Assembly (NCBI RefSeq): GCF_000297055.2
Contig: NC_022357.1
Span: 2,429,501-2,493,500, forward strand
DNA: 64,000 nucleotides
From: Sulfuricella denitrificans skB26
GTDB taxonomy: Bacteria > Pseudomonadota > Gammaproteobacteria > Burkholderiales > Sulfuricellaceae
Reading direction: 5' to 3'
The notes beneath the pieces were generated by a model that made no database searches, was not told the origin of the DNA, and worked only from the letters and a program-made list of their open reading frames with translations. Shown one piece after another: positions 18,111-27,485 of this stretch. The position numbers were made by a program, and so were the translations under genes. Numbering within the stretch: position 1 is the stretch's first letter; each line of letters opens with the position of its first letter.

Positions 18111-19333
18111 TTATTCATAGCGCAACGCCTCCACCGGCTTAAGCATTGCCGCCCGGCGTGCCGGGTAATAACCGAAAAATATGCCGATCGCGGCAGAAAA
18201 GGCAAACGACAGCAGGATTGACCACACCGTGACCACCACCGCCATTTCCGCCATCGAGCTGACCAGCCAGGCACCCCCAACACCAAGGAGAACGCCAACT
18301 AACCCACCGACTGTACAAATAATCAGCGCTTCAAGCAGAAATTGCAACAGGATGTCGCGGCGGCGTGCACCGATCGCCATGCGGATGCCGATTTCTCGCG
18401 TCCGCTCGGTGACCGATACCAACATGATGTTCATAATACCGATTCCGCCACCAACAGGGAAATAGAGGCGATGGCGCCGAGCATGAAGGACATGGCTTGC
18501 GCCGATCCGGCTGCGGATTGCGCCACCGATGTCAGGTTGCGGACGGTAAAATCGTTTTCCGCATCTTCGGCCAGACGATGGCGCTGGCGCAACAACTGGG
18601 CAATTTCACGCTCCGCTTCATCCATCGTTTCGGTCGATCCTGCCTGTACCATAAGATAGCGTACCGTGCCCGGGAACTGGTTACCAAACAACTTGCGCTG
18701 GGCGGTGGTGACCGGCACCACGGCAGTATCATCCTGGTCGCGCCCGTCCAGGCTTTGTCCTTTTGCGGCAAGCAATCCGACCACCAGAAAAGGCATATTC
18801 TTGATACGGATAGTCTTACCAGTGGGATCCTCCTCACCGAACAGATTCTTCGCCACAGTCTGGCCAAGCACAACTACCCGGGTCGCACCGCGCACATCGC
18901 TTTCCTCGAAGATGTGGCCGGAATCGAGCGTCCAGTTGCGCACCGTAAAGTAATCTGGCGTGGAACCGGTGACGATGCTGCTCCAGTTACTTGAACCATA
19001 GACCATCTGCGCGTTGCCTGGATAGGAAGGGGAAACCGCCTTGACCGACGGGATTTGAGCGAGCGCCTGCGCGTCGGCAACGGTCAGGGTAGGCACACTA
19101 CCCGAACCGAAGCGCAGTCCGCCTGAAGTACTGGCACCGGACAGCACGATGAGCAGGTTGCTGCCCATCGAGGCGATGGACTGGTTGACGGTATATTGCG
19201 CCCCCTGGCCAACGGCGAGCATTAGCACCACTGCCGCCACGCCAATCACCATGCCGAGCATGGTCAGGGCGGTACGCAGGCCATTCATCGCCATGGCGCG
19301 CCAGGCTTCGGCGAAGATCGCTATGATCTTCAT
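18111..19333 (-). pseudogene. macB: MacB-type ABC permease, split by a one-base frameshift
   Basis: Frame one (19333 to 18431, 300 residues) begins with the first helix, RTALTMLGMVIGVAAVV, and covers the periplasmic domain. Frame two (18434 to 18111) begins MNIMLVSVTERTREIGIRMA and holds the last three helices and the FtsX-like end LKPVEALRYE. In intact homologues the sequence runs SLLVGGIGIMNIMLVS. Here SLLV is followed by AES because one base, most likely a G, is missing from the GGTGGCGG stretch (about 18447-18455). The joined product would be about 406 residues, a normal length. The first ATG overlaps the ATPase stop. Sequencing error and true mutation are both possible. Confidence 0.85.
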
Positions 19334-20025
19334 GACACCTCACCATCCTGTTCCACCCGCCCATCCACGAAGCGCACCATCCGGTGAGCATAGCGGGCGA
19401 TATCCGGCTCGTGGGTTACCAGGATGACGGTCATGCCCTGTTCGCGGTTGAGGCGGGTGAATATCTCCATGATCTCCTGGCTGGTGTGGGTATCCAGGTT
19501 GCCGGTCGGTTCGTCGGCCAGAATCAATGGCGGGTGGTTGATCAACGCACGGGCGATGGCGACGCGCTGCTGTTGGCCGCCGGAAAGCTGATTGGGCAGC
19601 GACAGGGTAAACTTTTCCAGGCCGGTCTGGCGCAGCGTTTCCAGGGCACGTTCACGCCGCTCCGCTTGCCCCTGGCCGGCGTAAAGCAGTGGTAGCGCGA
19701 CGTTGTCCAGTGCGGTGACGCGCTTTAACAAGTTAAAACCCTGGAACACAAATCCAATCAGGCTGTTTCGAAGATGAGCGAGTTCATCCGGATTCAACTT
19801 TGCGACATCCCGGCCATTCAGGAAATAATGCCCGCTGGTGGGCGTGTCGAGGCAGCCGAGGATATTCATGAAGGTGGACTTGCCAGAACCGGATGGGCCC
19901 ATGATGGCGACGAATTCGCCGGGGGCGATACTCAAATTCACGTCGTGCAGTACCGGAACAGCACGGCCGCCCTTGATTTCGTATTGTTTGTGCAGGCCTT
20001 CGACGCGGATCAGCGGATCGGCCAT
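19330..20025 (-). CDS. ABC transporter ATPase of a MacAB-type system
   Basis: This 231-residue ATPase has Walker [10 protein letters not shown] at 43-51, signature LSGGQ at 147-151 and Walker B LILADE at 167-172, followed by PTGNLD typical of the LolD/MacB/FtsE group. With the separate permease and the adaptor gene it forms a tripartite efflux pump that pushes substrates out through an outer-membrane channel; no TolC-like gene is in view. Its start overlaps the adaptor stop (TAATG) and its stop overlaps the permease start (ATGA). Confidence 0.92.
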   Translation of the reverse strand: MADPLIRVEGLHKQYEIKGGRAVPVLHDVNLSIAPGEFVAIMGPSGSGKSTFMNILGCLDTPTSGHYFLNGRDVAKLNPDELAHLRNSLIGFVFQGFNLLKRVTALDNVALPLLYAGQGQAERRERALETLRQTGLEKFTLSLPNQLSGGQQQRVAIARALINHPPLILADEPTGNLDTHTSQEIMEIFTRLNREQGMTVILVTHEPDIARYAHRMVRFVDGRVEQDGEVS

Positions 20026-21188
20026 TACATCATCCTGAGGCTGAAGCCGGAACCTTTGTCTTTCTTGGCACCCATCTCCCTGACTACCAGCGACTCCCCA
20101 AGTTTGAGTTCATCACCCAGCACTTCAGTGTATGAGCCATCAGAAATGCCGGCCTTGATCTTCACTGGCTTCGGCGCCCCTTGATCGAGCCGGTAAACGG
20201 TAGCGCCGCCGCGCCCTTTTATTTTCTTGTTGTTCTTGCCGGCGACCTCGTCGCCTTCTTCTTTCAGCGGCTTAAAGCGCAGCGCCGCATTCGACACGCG
20301 CAGTACGTTTTCGTGGCGACTAACGATGATCTGGACATGAGCGGTCATGCCCGGCAACAACACTTCATCCGGGTTATCCACAGCCACCACCACATTGTAG
20401 GTCACTACGTTCTGCTGCACAGTAGGGTTAAGCCGGACCTGCTTGACCTTGCCGGAAAACTGCCGGTCGGCAAAGGCATCGACGGTAAAACGCACGTCCA
20501 GACCGATGTTGAGGTTGCCGATATCCGCCTCGGCCACGCTGGTTTCGATCTGCATCTGCTTGAGATCGCCGGCGATCTGGAAAAGAACGGGAGTCTGAAA
20601 GCTGGCCGCAACCGTCTGGCCTACATCGATGTTGCGCGCCACCACGACGCCGGAAATCGGGGAGCGGATCACGGAATAGTTCAGGTTGGTGCGGGAGCGC
20701 GTCAACTGGGCTTGCGCCAGCTTGAGCTGCGCCAGAGCAGAATCCAGCTGCTGCCTCGCCTGATCGACGGCATCCTGAGAAATAAAGCCCTTCTGCTGCA
20801 ACAAACGAGCACGCTCCTCCTTGGCTCGCATCAGCACAAGATTGGCCTCCGCATTGGCGATATTGGCTTGATCCTGCCTGAGCTGGGCATCGAACAGGGC
20901 GGGATCAAGTTCTGCCAGAATCTGTCCTTCTTTCACCCGGCTGTTGAAATCCGCATTGAGCTTCTTCACCGTGCCAGACACCTGGGTACCAACGTTCACC
21001 AGCACCACCGGGCTCAGGGTGCCATTGGCCGAGATGCTCTGGACAATGTCGCCGCGGTCGACTACCTGGGTTTTGTACTTTTCCCGGGATGAGTTGGCGC
21101 GCTGGTTCTGCCAATAATAAGCTCCGCCAGCAGCGACGATGAGCGCGAGAATAACCAGCGGAATTCGGATGGAACGGATTGAGGGCAT
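20025..21188 (-). CDS. macA: Periplasmic adaptor of a tripartite efflux pump (MacA-like)
   Basis: This 387-residue membrane-fusion protein has one N-terminal membrane anchor (IPLVILALIVAAGGAYYW), a first lipoyl half (VDRGDIVQSISANGTLSPV), a coiled-coil hairpin of about residues 95-175 rich in Ala, Gln and Leu, and the second lipoyl half (LNYSVIRSPISGVVVARNIDVGQ, here broken at RSPISG). It links the MacB-type transporter to an outer-membrane channel. ATG 21188 is preferred over the TTG at 21203, which has no ribosome binding site. It begins 55 bases after soxB and may be read through from the sox operon. Confidence 0.88.
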   Translation of the reverse strand: MPSIRSIRIPLVILALIVAAGGAYYWQNQRANSSREKYKTQVVDRGDIVQSISANGTLSPVVLVNVGTQVSGTVKKLNADFNSRVKEGQILAELDPALFDAQLRQDQANIANAEANLVLMRAKEERARLLQQKGFISQDAVDQARQQLDSALAQLKLAQAQLTRSRTNLNYSVIRSPISGVVVARNIDVGQTVAASFQTPVLFQIAGDLKQMQIETSVAEADIGNLNIGLDVRFTVDAFADRQFSGKVKQVRLNPTVQQNVVTYNVVVAVDNPDEVLLPGMTAHVQIIVSRHENVLRVSNAALRFKPLKEEGDEVAGKNNKKIKGRGGATVYRLDQGAPKPVKIKAGISDGSYTEVLGDELKLGESLVVREMGAKKDKGSGFSLRMM

Positions 21189-21242
21189 AGGCGTCTTCTG
21201 CAAAGAAAAAATTATAGCAGTTGCCCGTCTATCTTACCCTAT

Positions 21243-22958
21243 TCAAGCGATGCCGGCATTTCCCTCCACCCCGATCAACTTGGGCAAATTGAGCTTGCGC
21301 GGCGTGATCACCTTCTTGTCGCGCAAGTAGCTCGCCACCACATCCCAGACCGGCTCGCCTGTAGCACCTTCGGCCACTGGCGCCCACCCCGCCACTTTGT
21401 ATTTCTTGTTGGGATCGAGCGGCTTGCCTTTCATGACCATGTTGTTGATGCGCTTGCCGAAGCCCTGGCGCAAATCGCATGTATAGCTGATGCCGCCAAC
21501 GCGCACCATGTCGCCACCCTGCTGCTTGTAGGGATCGGCATTGAACAGGTTATCGCAGACGTCTTCCATGATGTCCTTGATCATCATGCCGCTCATCTCG
21601 GTGAGAGTGGTATACGGATAAGTAATGGCGGTCTGATCCATCACATTTTCCATGGTGATAGTGTCGCCCGGCAACAGCGAAGTACCCCAGCGGAAGCCGG
21701 GAGAGAAGGCAGCGTCCGCGCCTTTCACTTCCATCAGGGCATCCAGAATCAATTGATCGAAGGTGCCGTTGAAGTTGCCGCGACGGTACAGCGTCCCCTC
21801 CGTTACAGCCAGTTTTTCCGCCAGCTTGGCTTCATACGGCGCGCGAACTTTCTTGATCAGCCCCGCCATTTCCGCATCCGGCTCGATCAGGTTGGCAAAC
21901 ACCGGCAACAGCTTGTATTTGAAGCCAGCTACCTTGCCATTCTTTACGTCGAAATCCAGCACGCCAAGGAACTTGCCATTGGAGCCAGCGTTGGTCACCA
22001 GGGTCTGTCCACTGGCATTCTTGACTATCGACGGAGCAGGCATGCCATCGTGGGTGTGGCCGCCAAGGATGGCATCGATACCGGTGACACGACTAGCCAT
22101 TTTCAAATCCACATCCATGCCGTTGTGGGACAGCACCACTACGACCTGTGCGCCCTTGGCGCGAGCCTCATTCACCATCTTCTGCATATTGTCGTCCTGG
22201 ATGCCGAAGCTCCAGTCCGGGGTCATGTAACGCGGGTTGGCGATCGGCGTGTAGGGGAAGGCCTGGCCGATGATTGCAACCGGAATGCCATTCATGCGCT
22301 TGATAACATAGGGCTGGAACACCTGATCGCCGAAATCGTTGGTTTTGATATTCTGCGCCAGAAAATCCACCTTACCCTTGAAATCGTTGTCCACAATCTG
22401 CTTGACGCGCTCTGCGCCCAGGGTGAATTCCCAGTGGCCGGTCATGATGTCCACACCGAGCAGTTTGCAGGCATCCACCATGTCCTGGCCATTGGTCCAC
22501 AGCGCGGTGGCGGAACCCTGCCAGGTGTCGCCACCATCCAGCAACAAGGCCCCGGGACGATTGGCGCGAACCTTCTTAACCAGTCCGGCAAGGTGGGCAA
22601 AGCCACCGACCTTGCCGTAGGTGCGGGCGGCCTTTTCGAAATCGAGGGAAGTGAAAGCATAGGCCTCGACCGTGCCAGGCCGGATGCCGAACGCCTTAAG
22701 CAGGTTTTCGCCCACCAGGTGCGGTGCCTTATTATGGCTGACACCCAGACCGATATTCACGTTAGGCTCACGAAAATAAATCGGCATCAGCTGAGCATGG
22801 CAATCGGTAATGTGCAGCAAAGAGACGTTGCCGAATGAAGGCAAATCGTAGAAGCTTCCAGCATGGCTGGCCGACAGGGCCTCCCGGCTGTTCAGTGCGA
22901 AGCCGGATGCGGCGGCCACTGCCAGCATCTGCAGAAATTCGCGGCGGTTCATGGACAT
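21243..22958 (-). CDS. soxB: SoxB, thiosulfohydrolase of the Sox pathway
   Basis: This 571-residue periplasmic enzyme removes the terminal sulfone from SoxY-bound thiosulfate as sulfate, using a dimanganese centre. It has a twin-arginine export signal (NRREFLQMLAVAAASG), then the 5'-nucleotidase-like metallophosphoesterase motifs LLHITDCHAQ, LLLDGGDTWQGSA, GHWEFTLG and LSHNGMDVD, GGHTHDG. The C-terminal substrate domain has the SoxB-type GGDMVRVGGISY segment. The ATG at 22958 has GGAG at the usual distance. It is the last gene of soxXYZAB. Confidence 0.95.
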   Translation of the reverse strand: MSMNRREFLQMLAVAAASGFALNSREALSASHAGSFYDLPSFGNVSLLHITDCHAQLMPIYFREPNVNIGLGVSHNKAPHLVGENLLKAFGIRPGTVEAYAFTSLDFEKAARTYGKVGGFAHLAGLVKKVRANRPGALLLDGGDTWQGSATALWTNGQDMVDACKLLGVDIMTGHWEFTLGAERVKQIVDNDFKGKVDFLAQNIKTNDFGDQVFQPYVIKRMNGIPVAIIGQAFPYTPIANPRYMTPDWSFGIQDDNMQKMVNEARAKGAQVVVVLSHNGMDVDLKMASRVTGIDAILGGHTHDGMPAPSIVKNASGQTLVTNAGSNGKFLGVLDFDVKNGKVAGFKYKLLPVFANLIEPDAEMAGLIKKVRAPYEAKLAEKLAVTEGTLYRRGNFNGTFDQLILDALMEVKGADAAFSPGFRWGTSLLPGDTITMENVMDQTAITYPYTTLTEMSGMMIKDIMEDVCDNLFNADPYKQQGGDMVRVGGISYTCDLRQGFGKRINNMVMKGKPLDPNKKYKVAGWAPVAEGATGEPVWDVVASYLRDKKVITPRKLNLPKLIGVEGNAGIA

Positions 22959-23061
22959 GGGAACTCCAAATCAGGAAAGAGGGCGAAGCAAGGGGCGAGA
23001 GGAAAGCCGTGAAGCGTCAAGCGCTTCCAGCCTCCAGTCTCGCGCCCCAGACCTTAGTGTC

Positions 23062-23889
23062 TTACTTGCGGAACACCGGCGTCTGCATCGGCAAGCCGTT
23101 GCTCATGTAGGTGAGGAAGTATTCCAGATCGTTATATTCCTCGCTATTGTAGTCAAGCGGGGTTGCACGCACATTCTTTTGGCATTGCCGAAACCGCCCT
23201 TGTAGCGTAACCAGTTCCGTTCCAGCGCGAAATTCCGGCCAATGCGCAGCCTGCCCGATCATCGGAGAAAGCTGCTCGCTACGGACAAATTTGCCGACAT
23301 TGTCGACATGGCAAGATGCACAGGAGAAATTCAGCTGACCGCGGCGGCTATAGTAATGGGTCTTGCCATTTTCATACGCAGCCAGGGCAGCAGGGCCCTC
23401 TACCTTGACCTGCACTTTCATCCCATCAGACAGACTTTTTGCATAAGCCGACAGCAGCCCGAGTTCTGTACTGCCATATTTCAGCTCTGCCTCATCGTTA
23501 TGGCGCAGGCAGGCATTCAGGGCATTTTCGAAGGTGAGCACCTTACCGACACCATTATCAAAGTAGGGGTAACCACCCGCCACTTTCTTGCCGCCATTGC
23601 GGAAACAACTGGCGAAAGTTTTGCCATTCTTGAATGGTTTTTCCCAGGTTTTTCTGCCGTCATCGACATCATTGACGAAAGGCGGGAACATCATGATGCT
23701 TTCATACTGATCCAGGGCATCTTTATTCAATGCCAGGGCGCCCAGCACATAATCTTGAAACTTTACGCCAGGAAGAAGCTGCTTGTAATGCGCGGTCAAG
23801 GCCTTGCGGTCCTCGGCAGGCCCGGCGCTCGCAGCAAGACTGGCGCCCAGAAATAGGCAGGCCAGCAAAACGGTGAGTCTCCGTTTCAT
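23062..23889 (-). CDS. soxA: SoxA, c-type cytochrome subunit of SoxAX
   Basis: This 275-residue precursor has a Sec signal (MKRRLTVLLACLFLGASLAASA) and the mature SoxA fold. SoxAX joins thiosulfate oxidatively to the SoxY carrier cysteine. Only one heme site, CASCH at 190-194, is present; Cys95 and Cys127 remain where diheme forms carry the first heme, so this is the monoheme type. Cys236 (RFRQCQ) is the expected active-site Cys ligand. Three ATGs lie in a row at 23895, 23892 and 23889. The last is preferred since AAAGGA ends directly at the first. Confidence 0.93.
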   Translation of the reverse strand: MKRRLTVLLACLFLGASLAASAGPAEDRKALTAHYKQLLPGVKFQDYVLGALALNKDALDQYESIMMFPPFVNDVDDGRKTWEKPFKNGKTFASCFRNGGKKVAGGYPYFDNGVGKVLTFENALNACLRHNDEAELKYGSTELGLLSAYAKSLSDGMKVQVKVEGPAALAAYENGKTHYYSRRGQLNFSCASCHVDNVGKFVRSEQLSPMIGQAAHWPEFRAGTELVTLQGRFRQCQKNVRATPLDYNSEEYNDLEYFLTYMSNGLPMQTPVFRK

Positions 23890-23965
23890 CATCATTCCTT
23901 TCGCAGAAATAGTTATAGTTTTTCGTGAGAAACTGGCTGGACAAAAAGCGTCCAGCCAAGCTCGA

Positions 23966-24280
23966 TCAGACAATAGCCGATTCACCGCTCATCTTTTCAC
24001 CATGGTTGTCCACAGCATTAATCACGATCTTGTCGCCGACCTTGGCGCCCTTGACCCTGAAACCAAGAAATGGATTCTTGGCAACTGCAGCACCCCACTG
24101 TGCTTCAAGTACGGTCTTGCCGTTCAGGGTGGCAACGACGTGATTGATGAAGTGGGCGGGGATCAATTTCCCGGTATTGGCGTCCTTGCGCAAACCGGTC
24201 TCCATGATGTGATTCATCAGCGCTTTCACATCGGCGACATCGCCTTGCAGCGTCGCGCGAATTTTCATTCCTTCAGCCAT
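23966..24280 (-). CDS. soxZ: SoxZ, subunit of the SoxYZ carrier
   Basis: This 104-residue protein lacks a signal peptide and leaves the cell together with SoxY. It has the SoxZ blocks MKIRATLQGD, MNHIMETGLRKD, PAHFINHV and a C-terminal immunoglobulin-like strand pattern ending GDKIVINAVDNHGE. SoxYZ carries the sulfur substrate through the Sox cycle. AAGGA lies eight bases before the ATG. It sits between soxY and soxA in the operon. Confidence 0.95.
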   Translation of the reverse strand: MAEGMKIRATLQGDVADVKALMNHIMETGLRKDANTGKLIPAHFINHVVATLNGKTVLEAQWGAAVAKNPFLGFRVKGAKVGDKIVINAVDNHGEKMSGESAIV

Positions 24281-24330
24281 GTTCGTATCCTTGTCAAATA
24301 AAGTGAATATTCAAATCCGTTAAATACCGA

Positions 24331-24804
24331 TCAACCGCCGCAACCGCCTATCGTCACCTTGACTTCCTTGGAGGTGGTGTAAGCCTTGCCGCCGGCCTTC
24401 ACCACCACTTTGACGTGGGAGGTCGAAGCCATTTTGATGCGTGTAGAAACGAATCCTTCAGCACCATTGGAAAACTCGAATTCAGCGATCAAGGGATTCT
24501 GGTTCTTTTCCACCAATATCATGATGGATGTTGTACCGGGTATCTTGCTGGTCACTTCTACCGGCACAACCGCCCCGTTCTCGGCAATGTCCGGCGCCTT
24601 GATCAGGATGTCCTTGCTCTCGGCGGCGCCCGCAACATTCATGCCCTTCATTGCATCCGCCGTGGTCGTGGCATCGAAGGCCACTTTGTTCCATTCAGCA
24701 GCCAACACCTGGCCAGGCCTGAGCAGGCCTGCAGCAATCGCGACCGCTACCGTCCCGGCGGCTCCAGTGCTCTTCAAAAAAGTTCTACGCAGTTGATTCA
24801 TCAT
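24331..24804 (-). CDS. soxY: SoxY, sulfur-carrier protein
   Basis: This 157-residue precursor has a twin-arginine signal (RRTFLKSTGAAG) and ends with the swinging-arm sequence IGGCGG, whose Cys155 binds the sulfur intermediates. This C-terminal motif is diagnostic for SoxY. It would be co-exported with SoxZ, encoded next. GGAG lies seven bases before the first ATG. Confidence 0.96.
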   Translation of the reverse strand: MMNQLRRTFLKSTGAAGTVAVAIAAGLLRPGQVLAAEWNKVAFDATTTADAMKGMNVAGAAESKDILIKAPDIAENGAVVPVEVTSKIPGTTSIMILVEKNQNPLIAEFEFSNGAEGFVSTRIKMASTSHVKVVVKAGGKAYTTSKEVKVTIGGCGG

Positions 24805-24825
24805 TCGATCTCCGAATAAATAAAG

Positions 24826-25185
24826 TTAAAGACTATGGATATATTCAACAACCTGATCGATTTCCTGCTCAGTCAGTATTTGGTGCTTTCCGAAAGGCGG
24901 CATCGAGGTTTTGGGGTTGGCTACAGTGGAATCCCAAATCTGGGCACGCATCTTGTTCCGGTCGGGGAAGCGCTCCTTCATCATGACGAAGGGAGGCCCA
25001 ATATTACCGGGCGACTCGGCCTTCGGGTCATTGGGGATCGCATGGCAAGCGATGCAATTACCTTTCGCCTTATTCATTGCGACCGCCCGTCCGGCGGATT
25101 CCTTGGCATCTTCGGCCGCCATGGACAGATTCACGACACCCAAGCCGGCGATGAGCGCAAACATAAGAGTCAATTTTTTCCGCAT
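24826..25185 (-). CDS. soxX: SoxX, monoheme cytochrome c subunit of SoxAX
   Basis: This 119-residue precursor has a Sec signal (MRKKLTLMFALIAGLGVVNL), the heme motif CIACH at 44-48 and Met95 in TSMPPFGKH as the sixth heme ligand. It partners SoxA in the first step of thiosulfate oxidation. The start at 25185 is chosen because AAGGAGGAG precedes it and the signal begins there; an in-frame codon at 25227 would add 14 residues before the signal. It is the first gene of the sox operon. Confidence 0.94.
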   Translation of the reverse strand: MRKKLTLMFALIAGLGVVNLSMAAEDAKESAGRAVAMNKAKGNCIACHAIPNDPKAESPGNIGPPFVMMKERFPDRNKMRAQIWDSTVANPKTSMPPFGKHQILTEQEIDQVVEYIHSL

Positions 25186-25333
25186 CACTCCTCCTTCTCC
25201 ATTTTTTCGAGCATTCTCCGAAGTCATTCGTTTTCCTCGGTAAGTGTTTGCCGTTTGTGTAGAACAAGCATACTGAATTTATCTTAGCCAAAGCAAGCTT
25301 TTTTTTAAATTTATCGTTTTATTTCCGATAGTT

Positions 25334-25385
25334 AGTACAAATGTACTAGTAAAATTAGCATATAGCCAACTACCAATTTACTAGT
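25334..25385. promoter_or_regulatory. Cluster of palindromes upstream of soxX
   Basis: AGTACA (25334-25339) and TGTACT (25342-25347) form a perfect palindrome. ACTAGTAAAATT (25345-25356) and AATTTACTAGT (25375-25385) form a second, one-base-imperfect inverted repeat, so TACTAGT is present twice. It lies 150-200 bases before soxX. On the minus strand a weak promoter is possible at 25291-25296 (TTGCTT) and 25267-25272 (TATGCT), with 18 bases between them. A thiosulfate- or sulfide-responsive regulator is a reasonable guess; no regulator gene is adjacent. Confidence 0.45.
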
Positions 25386-25490
25386 CATGGTGAGTCGCTC
25401 GACCCCAAAATTATGGCCAAAATCAGGTACCTCGCGGCGACATCAATTCTAGCTGCGCCCTCCCACCTGCTGGCCAACCACCAGCTAGGA

Positions 25491-25540
25491 TACCCTCATC
25501 CATACCTTCTCCCAGAGGTAGAAGGGCAATGGAGAAGGGC
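25491..25540. repeat. Degenerate interspersed palindromic element
   Basis: The stretch contains CCCTCATCC, CCTTCTCCCAGAGG, GAAGGG and GGAGAAGGG. It resembles the dispersed intergenic elements with CCTTCTCCC/GGGAGAAGG arms seen in many proteobacterial genomes. Nearby CTAGCTG (25449) and CAGCTAG (25482) form another pair. Only one copy is seen in this window, so the assignment rests on resemblance. Confidence 0.35.
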
Positions 25541-25680
25541 GCTTGTTTTGATCTGAGTGATTGAGTGATGAGGTGTCGCTTCGCGATGCTCGCGTTAACA
25601 GGGGACAATCATTTTTATCGCATGCAAAACTGTCCTGTGCTATATTAAAACTTGAAAATTTATTTTAGTGGGAAATTGCC

Positions 25681-25884
25681 ATGGATATCTCCAGCGCATC
25701 ATCAGTCAGTGCACTATCAGGCCAATCTGCAGGCACCTCGGTTGAGAATGAAGTGCTGAGGAAGGCTCAGGAAATTCAAGCAAAAAGCGCCGCGGCACTG
25801 ATCAATTCCGTAACGCAGCCGACAAAATCTTCCTCCGTAAATTTGCCCTCCCACCTGGGGCAAAACATCAATACGTCGGCCTGA
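25681..25884 (+). CDS. YjfB-family putative motility protein
   Basis: This 67-residue protein fits the small YjfB family, named for an association with motility regulons: an MDISSASS start, a central helix VENEVLRKAQEIQAKSAAA and a C-terminal NLPSHLGQNINTSA, a strongly conserved ending. It has no signal peptide. A GTGGGAAA element lies before the ATG. No flagellar genes are near, and its biochemical role is unknown in the family. Confidence 0.75.
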   Translation: MDISSASSVSALSGQSAGTSVENEVLRKAQEIQAKSAAALINSVTQPTKSSSVNLPSHLGQNINTSA

Positions 25885-25924
25885 CTTCAATTCGTTACCG
25901 CTGTAACGCACTCAAAGCACGGGG

Positions 25925-26818
25925 CTATCCTGCCTCGCTCAACAGTTTTTCGATCATCCCTTCTGCTTGCCCAAGATAACCTTCACCAAACATATTCAGA
26001 TGATTGAGTATGTGGTACAGATTGTATAACGTCTTTCGCATCGGGTAACCGCAATCGAGGGGGAATGACTCGCGGTAGGCCGCATGGAATGCCGCAGGAA
26101 AACCGCCGAACAGCTCGGTCATCGCCAGATCTGTTTCCCTGTCGCCGTAGTAAACCGCCGGATCGAAAATAACCGGCTCACCAGCAGCTGAGTAAGCATA
26201 ATTTCCACCCCACAGATCCCCATGCAGCAAAGATGGCATCGGCGCATAGCCGGCAAACAATCCATCCAGCCTCGCCAGCAAACGCTCTCCCTTGCGTTGC
26301 AGCGCCCCGCCGTAATCGTTGCTTGCTGCCAGCACAAGCTGCCTTCTTAGCCGCCGTTCACGCCAGAACTCCGGCCAGTTGTCGGTGGGCGTATTGACCT
26401 GGGGTGTGGAACCGATCGTGTTGTCACGCCGCCAGCCGTATTGTGTGGCACTTACCCGGTGCATGTCAGCCAGATGGCGCCCCAGGTCTTCTGGCCGCCC
26501 CTTACTGCCAGAACTGAAATCAACGGCCTCGAGCACCAGAAATGCCGAATCCGCGGCGACTCCGGTACATACCGGATTCGGCACGCGAATAACGCCTGTT
26601 GCTGCGATTTCGCGCAGCCCGTCAGCCTCTGCCTCAAACATGACCAGGCCAGACGCATGATTAAGCTTGATGAAAAAGCAGCGTCCCCCGTCCTCGACAA
26701 TATACGTCGAATTGATGCACCCGCCCCCAATAGCAAGGCATTTCCGGACAGCAAATTCCTCCCCCGTTGCAACGCGGATTGCTTTTCCGATCGCCTGCCA
26801 CATCGCTTCATTTTCCAT
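25925..26818 (-). CDS. Fructosamine/ketosamine-3-kinase family protein
   Basis: This 297-residue aminoglycoside-phosphotransferase-fold kinase phosphorylates sugar adducts on proteins (ketosamines), leading to deglycation. It has the catalytic block LLHGDLWGGNY (HGDxxxxN) and the metal-binding FDPAVYYGDRETDLAM, with the family C-terminus PLYNLYHILNH-like (here TLYNLYHILNHLNMFG). Length is normal. It is divergent from the methyltransferase gene at 26891, with a 72-base gap. Confidence 0.9.
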   Translation of the reverse strand: MENEAMWQAIGKAIRVATGEEFAVRKCLAIGGGCINSTYIVEDGGRCFFIKLNHASGLVMFEAEADGLREIAATGVIRVPNPVCTGVAADSAFLVLEAVDFSSGSKGRPEDLGRHLADMHRVSATQYGWRRDNTIGSTPQVNTPTDNWPEFWRERRLRRQLVLAASNDYGGALQRKGERLLARLDGLFAGYAPMPSLLHGDLWGGNYAYSAAGEPVIFDPAVYYGDRETDLAMTELFGGFPAAFHAAYRESFPLDCGYPMRKTLYNLYHILNHLNMFGEGYLGQAEGMIEKLLSEAG

Positions 26819-26890
26819 GCTTCATTTTACCCACAGAAATTCGCGTGTAAAATTCCAACCACCCCTGTCCAAATCTATTGCCATCTAAAC

Positions 26891-27481
26891 ATGAAACCTT
26901 ATGCTGAATCCTGCGAACAAAACCAGGAGCCCATACTCGAAGTCCTGAAAGAAATCTTTGCCGACCGGCAACGCGTGCTGGAAATTGCCAGCGGGACCGG
27001 CCAGCACGCCGTTTATTTTGGCCGGGCACTACCTCACCTGACCTGGCAGACCAGCGAGTTGGCGCAGAACCATGCGGGCATTCAGGCATGGCTGGATGAC
27101 TCTCTGCTACCGAATGTGCTGCCCCCTGTTGCCATTGACGTGAGCGCCCCCAAGTGGCCGATCGAAAGCGTGGATGCCGTGTTCAATGCCAACACCGTGC
27201 ACATCGTTGCGTGGCAAGAAGTAGAAACGATGTTTGCAGGCATAGCACGCATTCTGGACGAAGGCGGGCTTCTCTGCCTGTATGGGCCATTCAACTACGG
27301 CGGAAAATTCACTTCTGAAAGCAATGCGCGATTCGATGCCTGGCTCAAATCTCGCGATCTGAACAGCGGTGTCCGGGATTTTGAAACCCTGAACCGGCTC
27401 GCCGAATCGCACGGGCTACTACTGCAGAAGGACGTGGCCATGCCTGCCAACAACCGTATCCTGGTCTGGCAGCGCGCCTAA
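26891..27481 (+). CDS. DUF938 SAM-dependent methyltransferase
   Basis: This 196-residue protein has KPYAESCEQNQEPIL at its start and RVLEIASGTGQHAVYFGRALP as the SAM-binding loop, both hallmarks of DUF938. FNANTVHIVAWQEVETMF and LCLYGPFNYGGKFTSESN follow in the expected order. Its substrate is not known. ATG 26891 fits the conserved start of the family; the open frame further upstream overlaps the divergent kinase gene and is not coding. Confidence 0.88.
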   Translation: MKPYAESCEQNQEPILEVLKEIFADRQRVLEIASGTGQHAVYFGRALPHLTWQTSELAQNHAGIQAWLDDSLLPNVLPPVAIDVSAPKWPIESVDAVFNANTVHIVAWQEVETMFAGIARILDEGGLLCLYGPFNYGGKFTSESNARFDAWLKSRDLNSGVRDFETLNRLAESHGLLLQKDVAMPANNRILVWQRA

Positions 27482-27485
27482 CCTG

